64,000 bases of DNA from Planctomycetota bacterium. Its GTDB lineage: Bacteria; Planctomycetota; Phycisphaerae; Phycisphaerales; SM1A02. The stretch is taken from assembly GCA_024230295.1 (NCBI GenBank), contig JAAERN010000014.1:1-64000 (forward strand), given 5' to 3'. The position numbers and the translations under genes are program-made. A model generated the notes under the pieces. It made no database searches and was not told the origin of the DNA. It saw nothing but the letters and a program-made list of their open reading frames with translations. This document shows positions 45,896 to 54,154 of this stretch, one piece after another (position 1 is the stretch's first letter; every line of letters begins with the position of its first letter).

Positions 45896-47373
45896 GCCAG
45901 ATCCCGGAGAAAGCCCGCGAAATTGCTGCTGCTGTTCGTGGCGGTGATATCAGCGCCGTCGAAGTCGCTGAGCACTACATCGCACGCATCGGGGCGGTAG
46001 ATCCGAGTCTGGGCTGCTTTCAGAATGTTCGCGCCGAAACCGCTCTGACCATGGCCAAGCGTGTCGATGCCACGATCTCGCAAGGGAGTGATCCCGGCCC
46101 ACTTGCCGGCGTGCCAGTCGCGCTCAAGGACAACATCATGGTTGCGGGAGAGCCCGCGACCTGTGGATCCAGAATCCTTGAGAACTTCGTCAGCCCATAC
46201 GACGCCACAGTAACCCGCCGCCTCACAGACGCGGGCGCAGTGCTGCTCGGGCGGACTCGGTGCGACGAGTTCGCCATGGGATCATCGACCGAGCACTGTG
46301 CCTATGGCGTCGTTCGCAACCCATGGGATCCAGACTTTGTGCCCGGTGGTTCCTCCGGTGGAAGCGCGGCCGCAGTCGCTGCGGGACTCGTCCCCTGCGC
46401 GCTCGGCAGCGATACAGGTGGTTCCATCAGACAACCCGCGGCTTTCTGCGGCATCACCGGACTGAAACCTACCGGAGGAAGGGTCAGCCGTTGGGGCCTC
46501 GTTTCATTTGCACCAAGCATGGACCAGATCGGCCCATTCACCCGCGACGCCGCAGACGCCGCACTTCTGCTCCAGATACTTGCTGGCCAGGACGAACTTG
46601 ATGACACTTCGGCTATGGCGGCGCCGCCTGCTGGCATCGAGGCCCTCGAACGCCCGCTCAATGGACTTCGAATCGGCATCCCAGAAGAACACCTCTCCGC
46701 CGACAATGATCCAGCGATCAACGCGGCTGTTCAAGAAGCCGCCGATGTGTATCGAAGCCTTGGTTGCGACGTCTCGACCGTGCATCTTGAGACCACCGAC
46801 CTTGGAATCGCCTGCTACTACGTACTCGGCCCGGCAGAGGCGTCGAGCAACCTCGCTCGCTTCGATGGCATTCGATTTGGTCGTCGCGCTTCGGGAAAGG
46901 ATCATGATCTTGAGGGGTTGTACTGCGCAAGCCGAAGCGAAGGACTGGGAGTGGAAGCACGCCGCAGAATCATGCTGGGCACGTATGTCTTAAGCGCTGG
47001 CTATTACGACGCGTACTACACCAGAGCACTGAAAGTACGTCGTCTCATCCATGATGAATACGCTCGACTCTTCACTCAAGTCGATGTCATCCTCGGCCCA
47101 ACAGTACCCTCGCCAGCCTTCCGGTTCGACACGCATTCCGATCCCCTCTCCATGTATCTGTGCGATAAGTACACGGTGACTGCGAACATCGCCGGTACCT
47201 GCGGCGTGTCGATCCCCTCTGGCACGGCGAATTTTGAGGGCGTGTCGCTTCCGGTGGGGATTCAACTTCAAGGACCAGTTCTCGGCGAAGACACGGTCCT
47301 CCGAGCAGCGCACCACTTCCAGATCGCGACTGACTATCACACCGCAATACCCCCGATCACTGGCTCGTCGTGA
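45892..47373 (+). CDS. gatA: Asp/Glu-tRNA amidotransferase subunit A
   Basis: The amidase subunit that releases ammonia from glutamine for tRNA-dependent amidation. The Ser-cisSer-Lys triad is visible: Lys in VPVALKDNIMV, and the serines in the signature VPGGSSGGSAAAVAAG with GSDTGGSIRQPAAFCGITGLKPT. At 493 residues it is full length. It overlaps gatC. The 3' end is convergent with the lipoprotein gene, 9 bp apart. Confidence 0.97.
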   Translation: MSQIPEKAREIAAAVRGGDISAVEVAEHYIARIGAVDPSLGCFQNVRAETALTMAKRVDATISQGSDPGPLAGVPVALKDNIMVAGEPATCGSRILENFVSPYDATVTRRLTDAGAVLLGRTRCDEFAMGSSTEHCAYGVVRNPWDPDFVPGGSSGGSAAAVAAGLVPCALGSDTGGSIRQPAAFCGITGLKPTGGRVSRWGLVSFAPSMDQIGPFTRDAADAALLLQILAGQDELDDTSAMAAPPAGIEALERPLNGLRIGIPEEHLSADNDPAINAAVQEAADVYRSLGCDVSTVHLETTDLGIACYYVLGPAEASSNLARFDGIRFGRRASGKDHDLEGLYCASRSEGLGVEARRRIMLGTYVLSAGYYDAYYTRALKVRRLIHDEYARLFTQVDVILGPTVPSPAFRFDTHSDPLSMYLCDKYTVTANIAGTCGVSIPSGTANFEGVSLPVGIQLQGPVLGEDTVLRAAHHFQIATDYHTAIPPITGSS

Positions 47374-47382
47374 CAACGACCC

Positions 47383-47877
47383 TTAGGGCAACTCGGGCTT
47401 CAGCCCCCAAGCCCGAAGTGATTTGAGAACAGCGGCCTGAATGTGAGTCGAAGCCTGCTGCGCCGGTTCTATGTCCGGATAGGGACCTGTAATCGCCTCA
47501 ACCACAACTCCCTCGCTTGACCGCGTTGCGATCACAATTGCGGGGTATCCCTCAATAGTCTTGAGGTGAAACTCGGATCGATCGCGACCGACTTCTTCAT
47601 CCACTACAGCAAACCGCACAACCGCTGTTTTTGCCGAGCCCGCTGATTGAACTGCCCGGCTCATATCACTCCAGCGGATTCCCTCGGCCGGAAGGAGTTG
47701 CAGCGGCCGAGCAGCGGTTCTCGGGGTGGCATTCGCCATAATGGACCTTGCTGCCACGGCCTGATCTGGACTCATCGTCATGCCGGCAGGTGATGCCGGA
47801 GTTTCCAACTGAGCCCCACATCCACACATGACGGCACCCATCGCCGCCAAACCGAACTGTATTCGCAAACATGGCAT
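47383..47877 (-). CDS. Putative lipoprotein of unknown function
   Basis: 164 residues with a signal peptide ending GAVMCGCG (lipobox Cys about 18 or 20). The mature part contains one small alpha/beta region (KTAVVRFAVVDEEVGRDRSEF, YPAIVIATRSSEGVVVEAITGPY) and a C-terminal helix (QQASTHIQAAVLKSLRAWGL). No family was recognised. GAGGA lies 6 nt before the ATG. It is divergent from the HD phosphodiesterase gene, with 143 bp between. Confidence 0.65.
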   Translation of the reverse strand: MPCLRIQFGLAAMGAVMCGCGAQLETPASPAGMTMSPDQAVAARSIMANATPRTAARPLQLLPAEGIRWSDMSRAVQSAGSAKTAVVRFAVVDEEVGRDRSEFHLKTIEGYPAIVIATRSSEGVVVEAITGPYPDIEPAQQASTHIQAAVLKSLRAWGLKPELP

Positions 47878-48020
47878 TGAACTGTCCTCATGACGCGGTT
47901 CCAGAGCCGAGAGCGAAGCGTACCGCGCCTTGGGGTCCTTGATGAGTACACTGCAGCCCAGAGACTGAGAACCTCCCTCACGTAGCGTTCACGCTTCCCG
48001 GACCCGACGAGCAGCCCGAG

Positions 48021-50348
48021 ATGAACACCTCGAACAAGCCCAAGACATCCGGACGCAGCGAGCAGCGGCGACAGGAAATCCGCCGCAATATCCCCAAGCC
48101 CGCCGCGGACATCCGCCAAGCCATTCGCCGCCCCGAATTCATTCGCTCGGCAATCATCATTTTCGCGTTTCTCATCGTCCTGAGCATTCTGGTTGCGTGG
48201 GCTCGCGAGCAGGTTTGGACGTATCCGGGCCTCGTCACCAAGCAAGCGCAACTGACACGCTTGGACTACCGGCTCGAGAACGCTGCCGCGACGCAAACGC
48301 TCCGGGACGAAGCGGAAGCCGCCTCGCCCTTCATCTACATTCCAAACACCGCGGCGCTGGATCGGCTTCACTCCTCACTCTTGGGACTCCCCACCGCCAT
48401 TGCTGGAACCGAATCTCTTGTCGATGTCGCTGATGAACTCAAGCAACTCTTCAAGTTGGACGAAGCGAATCTCGCAAAGGTGAAGCCATTCGCCGGTCCC
48501 GGCGGACCGACAGACGCATGGACAAAGTGGTCGGACGCCCTTGTTAAGGAATCGCTCATTCAAGCACCGATTCTCGATCCGGAAACCTTTCAACTCTTCT
48601 CGACGCAAGCGGCCACGAACCGAGCCCTCGGTTTAGACAACGGCATGTTCGAGCGGCCCCTGCGAGGCGAGCCGCTGAATGTCACGGAGTTGCAAGACGG
48701 CAACGTGCCACCACGGCTCCGAGAAATCGTGCGGCGAGCGGGATTCCCCGCTTCAGTCGACAGTCTTGTCGCAACACGAATCGCCATGGAAGCAAGGCCT
48801 TCCCTGCTGCTCGATCGAAACAGAACCGACACACTGAGGACCGAAGCGGCCAGCGGTGTCGAGCCGGTCATGATCGAACACAGGGCTGGCGAAACGCTCT
48901 ACCTCGCAGGCGATCGAATTTCAGACTCCCAGCAACAAGAGGTGCTCCGCGAAGCCAAAATGTTCGCTCTCAACGCACCGTGGTCGTCGCGATGGATTCC
49001 CAGAATTGGCATCGTTTCTCTGCTCGCAGCGCTGTCAATATTTCTCGCCGCCTTCACGTCGATGACGCACAAGAGAATCGCCAAGAATCCGCTGAGACTC
49101 GTTGCAATCTGCCTGCTCGTAGCACTCTCCCTGTACATCTCCGTCCTGATCTCAGCAGACGCTCCTGCGCTTGCACTCGCAGCATCGCTCGGGCCACTGC
49201 TGCTGTCGGTCATGATTCTGCGGCTCGCCTACGACCAACGGCTAGCGATTGCACTGGGCGCCATTCAAGCCGCCATTGTCACGCTCGCTTTGCAGGAAAC
49301 ACTTGGGTGGTTTCTATTGCTCGCTGCCGGAGCAGGCACACTCGTCGCTCAACTTGACGAGGTCCGAAGCCGAGCCTGCCTGATCAGAGCGTCGAGCATT
49401 GCAGCGGCAGTATCGGCCGTTGGTGCTGTCGTGCTGGCCATGATCGAGTTGCCCAATCTCAGCGCGGCATGGCTGCAAGTCGTCGCGGACGCCGCTCAGG
49501 CTGGCGGCGTTGCGTTGTGTGTTGGATTCCTCGTTCTCGGAATTCTCCCGAGCATTGAGCGGGTCTTTCACATCACGACAGGAATGACTCTGGCGGAACT
49601 ACGAGATCCGCGCCGGCCACTCCTTCGGGAACTTCAACAGCGGGCACCAGGAACTTATGACCACTCGCTTCAAGTTGCGAGCATCGCCGAGGCTGCAGCA
49701 GAGGCAATTGGGGGCGACGGCTTGTTGGTCTATGTCGGCGGGCTTTATCACGACATCGGCAAGATGCACAAACCGCAGTACTTCGTCGAGAACCAGAAAG
49801 GCGGAGAGAACCGGCACGACAATCTCAGTCCGGCGATGAGCCTTCTCGTGATCATTGGTCACGTCAAGGATGGCATTGAGCTTGCCCGTGAATATCGCGT
49901 ACCACGGGCCATCATTCACTTCATTGAGTCGCACCATGGCACGACTCTTGTGGAGTACTTCTTCCACGCGGCCAAGCAGCGGGCGGAAGAGGCTGGCGAC
50001 AAGGAGTCGCCACAGGAAGTCGAATTCCGTTATCCCGGACCAAAGCCGAATACCAAGGAAGCAGCCATCCTCATGCTTTCGGATTGCGTTGAAAGCGCCA
50101 CCCGAGCCATGGTCGATCCAACGCCTGGGCAGATCGAGGGCTTGGTGCATGATCTGGCGAGGAAGCGGCTCCTTGACGGCCAGTTTGATCAGTGCCCCAT
50201 GACTCTGGCGGAACTCAGCAAGGTCAAGGAAGCGATTCTCGCGAGAGTCGGCGCAATCCATCACGGACGGATCGCCTACCCGAGTGAGGGGGACGCCAAG
50301 CCTTCGGAAGAAGAACTCGAGCGAGTCGAGGCGGCCGAGGCTGGATAG
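48021..50348 (+). CDS. PgpH-type 7TM-HD phosphodiesterase
   Basis: 775 residues with the 7TMR-HD layout. A first membrane helix at about 43-63 is followed by an extracytoplasmic region (about 65-320), seven hydrophobic helices (about 325-510) and a cytosolic HD domain (about 540-720) with APGTYDHSLQVASIAEAAAE, GGLYHDIGKMHKP and ESHHGTTLVEYFFH. In Firmicutes such PgpH proteins hydrolyse c-di-AMP; the substrate here is inferred. An HD-GYP motif is absent, arguing against c-di-GMP. A strong hairpin lies 108 bp after the stop. Confidence 0.9.
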   Translation: MNTSNKPKTSGRSEQRRQEIRRNIPKPAADIRQAIRRPEFIRSAIIIFAFLIVLSILVAWAREQVWTYPGLVTKQAQLTRLDYRLENAAATQTLRDEAEAASPFIYIPNTAALDRLHSSLLGLPTAIAGTESLVDVADELKQLFKLDEANLAKVKPFAGPGGPTDAWTKWSDALVKESLIQAPILDPETFQLFSTQAATNRALGLDNGMFERPLRGEPLNVTELQDGNVPPRLREIVRRAGFPASVDSLVATRIAMEARPSLLLDRNRTDTLRTEAASGVEPVMIEHRAGETLYLAGDRISDSQQQEVLREAKMFALNAPWSSRWIPRIGIVSLLAALSIFLAAFTSMTHKRIAKNPLRLVAICLLVALSLYISVLISADAPALALAASLGPLLLSVMILRLAYDQRLAIALGAIQAAIVTLALQETLGWFLLLAAGAGTLVAQLDEVRSRACLIRASSIAAAVSAVGAVVLAMIELPNLSAAWLQVVADAAQAGGVALCVGFLVLGILPSIERVFHITTGMTLAELRDPRRPLLRELQQRAPGTYDHSLQVASIAEAAAEAIGGDGLLVYVGGLYHDIGKMHKPQYFVENQKGGENRHDNLSPAMSLLVIIGHVKDGIELAREYRVPRAIIHFIESHHGTTLVEYFFHAAKQRAEEAGDKESPQEVEFRYPGPKPNTKEAAILMLSDCVESATRAMVDPTPGQIEGLVHDLARKRLLDGQFDQCPMTLAELSKVKEAILARVGAIHHGRIAYPSEGDAKPSEEELERVEAAEAG

Positions 50349-50455
50349 GCCTTCGCAAGGAACTTGGTACTCAGAGCCCCTTGAGTCACTCGGAGCATCG
50401 GCCCTGCCCTGCGAGTTCTAGCAGTACGTACGCAAATCCATGTGTAAATCGAACA

Positions 50456-50480
50456 GGGCTCGCCGACCGTCGGCGAGCCC
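50456..50480 (+). terminator. 11-bp stem, 3-nt loop hairpin
   Basis: GGGCTCGCCGA and TCGGCGAGCCC form 11 perfect, GC-rich pairs around a CCG loop, 108 bp after the upstream stop codon. The following bases (CATTCGTGTG) contain no T-run, so it is a weak intrinsic terminator or a 3'-end barrier. Confidence 0.55.
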
Positions 50481-50693
50481 CATTCGTGTGCAAGGGAGCA
50501 ATTTTATCAGTCTCAGGCCGGGAGTTCCTCGTGAGGCGAGTGTCTCCCGGGTCACCATGTATCCGCGGCAGACCCCCATTTCTGTCAGCACTCCTCAAAA
50601 GAAAACGAAATAGCCACCCCGCAATCTGGCAGCATTGGACACCCACCAACACCAAGCAACATCTCTAAAGGCACGCTCCCACGACCGAACCCC

Positions 50694-50722
50694 TTGCTAT
50701 TGCGAACTGTTCTCAATAGAAT
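50694..50722 (+). promoter_or_regulatory. Sigma70-type promoter
   Basis: A -35 hexamer TTGCTA (50694-50699) and -10 hexamer TAGAAT (50717-50722) are separated by 17 bp. The expected start site near 50729 leaves a leader of about 25 nt to the GTG start at 50754, which carries GGAG. The hexamers are close to consensus in a GC-rich background. Confidence 0.7.
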
Positions 50723-50753
50723 TAGGGCCGTCCACCTCGATTGGAGTCCACCC

Positions 50754-51584
50754 GTGACAGGCCTCAAAGCGTTCCTGCTGATATTCATGATGATGCCCTT
50801 GGGCCATGCGCTCATGGTCGTCATGAATCGTCATCTCGATGAGCAGATTGGCTGGGGAGCCACCAGCCTCTTCCTGGCGGGATGCCTTCTCGTCTTGGGC
50901 ACTCGCTGGACCCGATCATCTGCGTGGCAGAGTTTCCTCGGCGCGTTCGCCGGCGTGCTGCTCTGGACCGGCGCAGTCGAATACGGACTGCTCTACGCCG
51001 CAACCGTCTTAGGCATCGCCGAAGTCAATGGCACCGCGGGCGAGTACCGGCTCATGATGCACACATGGAGTTTCCTGCTCCTCCTCGTCCTATACCTCGT
51101 GATGCACGAGAGCATCCGCTGCAATCTCTTCATTTGGCTTCGGAAGAAACTGCACCTCACAGCAAAGACCCCTGTGACCGGAACGGTCATCAACTACGGC
51201 CCTCGCACCGCATTTGAGATGATCTCAATTCTGTGGTTCTTCTATGTATTGCTTCTGCTTCTGTACGACGAAACCCTCTTGGGTGTACATCACCTTCTGA
51301 CCTACGCCTGCCTTGTGCTGAGCCTCGCCTTCGGAATGTGGCTCTTCGTCCGCCTCCTGCGGATCAAGGACATGGGCTTTGCGATCAGATATGCGATTCC
51401 GACCGTCATCATCATTTGGAATGTCGTCGAGATAACAGCCAAGTGGGGCCTTTATGAGGAGCCCTGGCTGACCTTGGATCCCGCCATCATGGTGGTCATC
51501 TGCATGTCATTCGTTGCAGGCGTCGCATTGGTCGTTCGGGAACTCGTGCAACCCCGTAGCCAAAGACTCGACCCGCGATCCTGA
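50754..51584 (+). CDS. Eight-helix membrane protein of unknown function
   Basis: 276 residues with about eight hydrophobic helices (LKAFLLIFMMMPLGHALMVV, FLGAFAGVLLWTGAVEYGLL, WSFLLLLVLYLVMHE, ISILWFFYVLLLLLY, LLTYACLVLSLAFGMWLFV, IPTVIIIWNVVEI, IMVVICMSFVAGVALVV). No family was recognised. GTG 50754 has GGAG 7 nt upstream. An earlier in-frame TTG at 50694 is the -35 box of the promoter, so it cannot be the start. It appears monocistronic. Confidence 0.72.
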   Translation: MTGLKAFLLIFMMMPLGHALMVVMNRHLDEQIGWGATSLFLAGCLLVLGTRWTRSSAWQSFLGAFAGVLLWTGAVEYGLLYAATVLGIAEVNGTAGEYRLMMHTWSFLLLLVLYLVMHESIRCNLFIWLRKKLHLTAKTPVTGTVINYGPRTAFEMISILWFFYVLLLLLYDETLLGVHHLLTYACLVLSLAFGMWLFVRLLRIKDMGFAIRYAIPTVIIIWNVVEITAKWGLYEEPWLTLDPAIMVVICMSFVAGVALVVRELVQPRSQRLDPRS

Positions 51585-51598
51585 GCAATGACGTCTCG

Positions 51599-52651
51599 TC
51601 ATTCGCTGATAACCGCCAGCACTGCCCGAGCGGCGCTGCTGAAAGCCATGTCGCGCAAATCAGTTTGACGAGCCCACCGAACGCTGTCATCCGACGGAAC
51701 CCGAGCCCCCTTGCGAAGTTCACCTGCATGCACATGCAAATGAACGGTCCTGTGCGTCAGTTTCCTCGTCAATGTCTCAATTTTCACGGCGCTCACCACC
51801 GGAAACGAAATTCGATTCACAACTGCCTTCACTCCCAATTCCATCGTGTCTTCGATTGCAGGTGCTTGCCACAGCCCTCCCCAAAGACCGCCCGGCGGAC
51901 GCTTCTGCACGAGCCACCGCCCACGCCTGCGAATCACAACCGCATGATGGTGAATCACCCGAGACGCCGCCCGCCGCTTTGGGCGAGGAATTTCATGCTG
52001 CCGCCGCGACCGTTTCGCGGCGCATCGCCGCTTCAGCGGGCACTCATGACACAGCGGGGTGGCGGGCACACAGATTCTCGCACCAAGTTCCATCATCCCC
52101 TCGTTGAGCAGCGCCGGACTGCCACAACACTCAACGAGCGCACCCGCACGCGCCCACATTCGATTGGCAAATGCAGCGTCCTCAGCAGCACCATCATCGC
52201 AATGAAGCCGCGCCAGTAGCCGCGACACGTTGCCATCGACAATCGGTTCGGGATGCCCCCCGACGATTGACGCCATACTGCCTGCCGTGTACCTCCCGAC
52301 ACCGGGCAGCGTCCGAAGCACACTCACATCGAGCGGAACCTCGCCGCAGTGCTTCCTCACAATCTCTCGTGCCGCCATTTGCAGATTGCGAGCGCGGCGG
52401 TAGTACCCCAGCCCCTGCCACATGTGCATGACGTCCTGCTCATCCGCCTCCGCTAAATCGCGAGGCGATGGAAACCGCCGCATGAACGCTTCAAATCGCT
52501 CCAATACGCGCATTACCTGCGTCTGTTGCAGCATGAACTCACTTACGAGCGATCGCCAGGGCGTCCGATCCCGCCTCCACGGCAAGTCTCTTGCGTGCAA
52601 CGCAAACCAACGCTCAATCGCCGCCGCCGTGTCTCGCTCAGTCCTTCCCAT
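51599..52651 (-). CDS. mutY: A/G-specific adenine DNA glycosylase
   Basis: Removes adenine mispaired with 8-oxoguanine. A helix-hairpin-helix plus Gly/Pro-rich loop with catalytic Asp is visible in LPGVGRYTAGSMASIVGGHPEPIVDGNV. The N-terminal helix PWRRDRTPWRSLVSEFMLQQTQV and the 4Fe-4S ligands CVPATPLCHECPLKRRC are present. A C-terminal NUDIX-like domain occupies about 225-350. At 350 residues it is full length. It converges with the membrane-protein gene, 14 bp apart. Confidence 0.95.
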   Translation of the reverse strand: MGRTERDTAAAIERWFALHARDLPWRRDRTPWRSLVSEFMLQQTQVMRVLERFEAFMRRFPSPRDLAEADEQDVMHMWQGLGYYRRARNLQMAAREIVRKHCGEVPLDVSVLRTLPGVGRYTAGSMASIVGGHPEPIVDGNVSRLLARLHCDDGAAEDAAFANRMWARAGALVECCGSPALLNEGMMELGARICVPATPLCHECPLKRRCAAKRSRRQHEIPRPKRRAASRVIHHHAVVIRRRGRWLVQKRPPGGLWGGLWQAPAIEDTMELGVKAVVNRISFPVVSAVKIETLTRKLTHRTVHLHVHAGELRKGARVPSDDSVRWARQTDLRDMAFSSAARAVLAVISE

Positions 52652-52719
52652 CGAGCCGCTAGTCTACGGGGAATGGTGAAGCCACAAACACCCTGAATAC
52701 AAGCTCTGGAGCAATGCCG

Positions 52720-54024
52720 ATGATCCGCGCACTCACCCTGATCCTCGCAGTCTCAACACTAACGGCCTGCCACCTCGACTACGTAGTCGAACTCAAGCCT
52801 GACGGCGACCGACTCATTCGCGGCACCAAGGTTGACGCTGGGATCGAGCCAAGCGAAATCGCAGCCTTGGAGGACGCCTATGGGCAGCCGGAGTCTGCCC
52901 CACCCCGCTCACGCGGCAATGACGGCAAACAGACTGAGCCTGCACATCTGGTGTTTCACGGGATCGATTCCGGCACCGGCTGGCCGGATGGGTTCGGAGG
53001 CAAGGGAAGTTGGGCCACCTATGACTCGCCACTTGGCTCGGCGGATTGCTTTCTCGAGTGCCTTGGCGGCGACGTCAACGCGTTGGCCGACATGCTCGCC
53101 CTCCAAGACGGTATTGACGCCGTGGTATCTCGAATCAAAACTCACCTTCGCAAGGGCCTCCGCGGCAACCGCATGCTCCCGCGAATCCTGCGACTCATTG
53201 ATGACCGCCTCACTCCTGACGCTCGCGACGCCGCCGTGCTTGGTTGGGCGCTTCTGTTCTCGTACAAAGCGCTTCCGGAGCATGACGTAACTGGCGATGG
53301 CCCGGGACGCGAACGACTATCCAACTTTATTGAGCTTCGAATCCAAGAGGCCGCCGTGGCATTTCTCTGGCAACGCGGCTGGATCACCGCCAGCGAAGCG
53401 TTGAGGCTCACCAGCCCCACATTGGACATATCCGACCTCTCCAATCGGATCATCGCCCGCAGTCTCGACATGGACCTGAACAGCGATTGGATGACGCAAC
53501 TCGACGAACTTGAAGACGAGGTGTCTGCGTGCTTTCCCAAAGACTTCAACGATCAATTGAAGGCCGACTTTGCGAATGCAGTCGATGGCCACCCACGCCT
53601 TGCTGTGGCATGGGCAGCAACGTCTTCCATTCTGACCAACCGCGAGGTCACGGTTGGTCTTAAAGCCGCCGAGAAGCCTTCGATCACCAACGGCGACTGG
53701 AACAGCGAGCGACAGTCCGTGGTGTGGACCCTCGATACTGCGCCACTCGCAATTGGCCTGACAGCGCCGCCGCTGTGCTGGTCTGCGTCTTGGGCGCACC
53801 CCGATGAGGCTGCGCAGAACCGCCTGCTGGGCCATGTGGGCGTTGACGGCGAATCGCTCGTAACCCTTTGCCTCATGTGGAGTGAGGGCACTGACAAGCA
53901 ACGTTCTGATGCCTTGGACATCATCGACTCCTTCGCAAACGCTCGCCGCGGCACCGACATCAGAGTCGATACGGCCGCACTGCTCGGTGAGTGCAAAGCG
54001 GCTCTTCGCAAGGACGGCCCCTGA
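52720..54024 (+). CDS. Putative lipoprotein of unknown function
   Basis: 434 residues starting MIRALTLILAVSTLTAC, a clear lipoprotein signal (lipobox LTAC). ATG 52720 is 8 nt from GGAG, whereas ATG 52714 is only 2 nt away. The mature region is largely alpha-helical (IDAVVSRIKTHLRKGLRGNRML, LIDDRLTPDARDAAVLGWALLF, WMTQLDELEDEVSACFP). The C-terminal half includes a Trp-rich segment (LCWSASWAHPDEAAQNRL). No family was recognised. Confidence 0.7.
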   Translation: MIRALTLILAVSTLTACHLDYVVELKPDGDRLIRGTKVDAGIEPSEIAALEDAYGQPESAPPRSRGNDGKQTEPAHLVFHGIDSGTGWPDGFGGKGSWATYDSPLGSADCFLECLGGDVNALADMLALQDGIDAVVSRIKTHLRKGLRGNRMLPRILRLIDDRLTPDARDAAVLGWALLFSYKALPEHDVTGDGPGRERLSNFIELRIQEAAVAFLWQRGWITASEALRLTSPTLDISDLSNRIIARSLDMDLNSDWMTQLDELEDEVSACFPKDFNDQLKADFANAVDGHPRLAVAWAATSSILTNREVTVGLKAAEKPSITNGDWNSERQSVVWTLDTAPLAIGLTAPPLCWSASWAHPDEAAQNRLLGHVGVDGESLVTLCLMWSEGTDKQRSDALDIIDSFANARRGTDIRVDTAALLGECKAALRKDGP

Positions 54025-54076
54025 CGATCCTCAGATTTCTTCGGTCTATTTTTGGGGAACGATCGAGGATCCCACC

Positions 54077-54154
54077 ATGTACTTCAAATCATTCACCATC
54101 GCTGCTCTGATTCCAGCGGCAATCGCCCTGGTATCTGCCCCCCACCATCACAAC
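54077..54154 (+). pseudogene. Orphan signal-peptide start, probably a truncated secreted-protein gene
   Basis: ATG 54077 has a good GAGG ribosome-binding site 8 nt upstream. It encodes MYFKSFTIAALIPAAIALVSA, a textbook Sec signal peptide with the AXA-like end, followed by HHHN. The reading frame then continues antisense to the FAD oxidoreductase with no recognisable protein. This suggests the 5' end of a secreted-protein gene cut off by rearrangement, or a small secreted peptide. Confidence 0.4.

Larger units (their letters stand above)
50349..50753 (+). other. 405-bp intergenic region with hairpins and a promoter
   Basis: There is no convincing coding sequence between the HD phosphodiesterase and the membrane-protein gene. 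It holds a terminator-like hairpin at 50456-50480, a second 7-bp stem (CCGGGAG/CTCCCGG, 50518-50550) with an inner CCTC/GAGG stem, a purine/A-rich patch near 50595-50612, and a sigma70-like promoter at 50694-50722. The hairpins could belong to the 3' UTR of the upstream gene or to a small RNA; neither can be decided from sequence. Confidence 0.5.
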
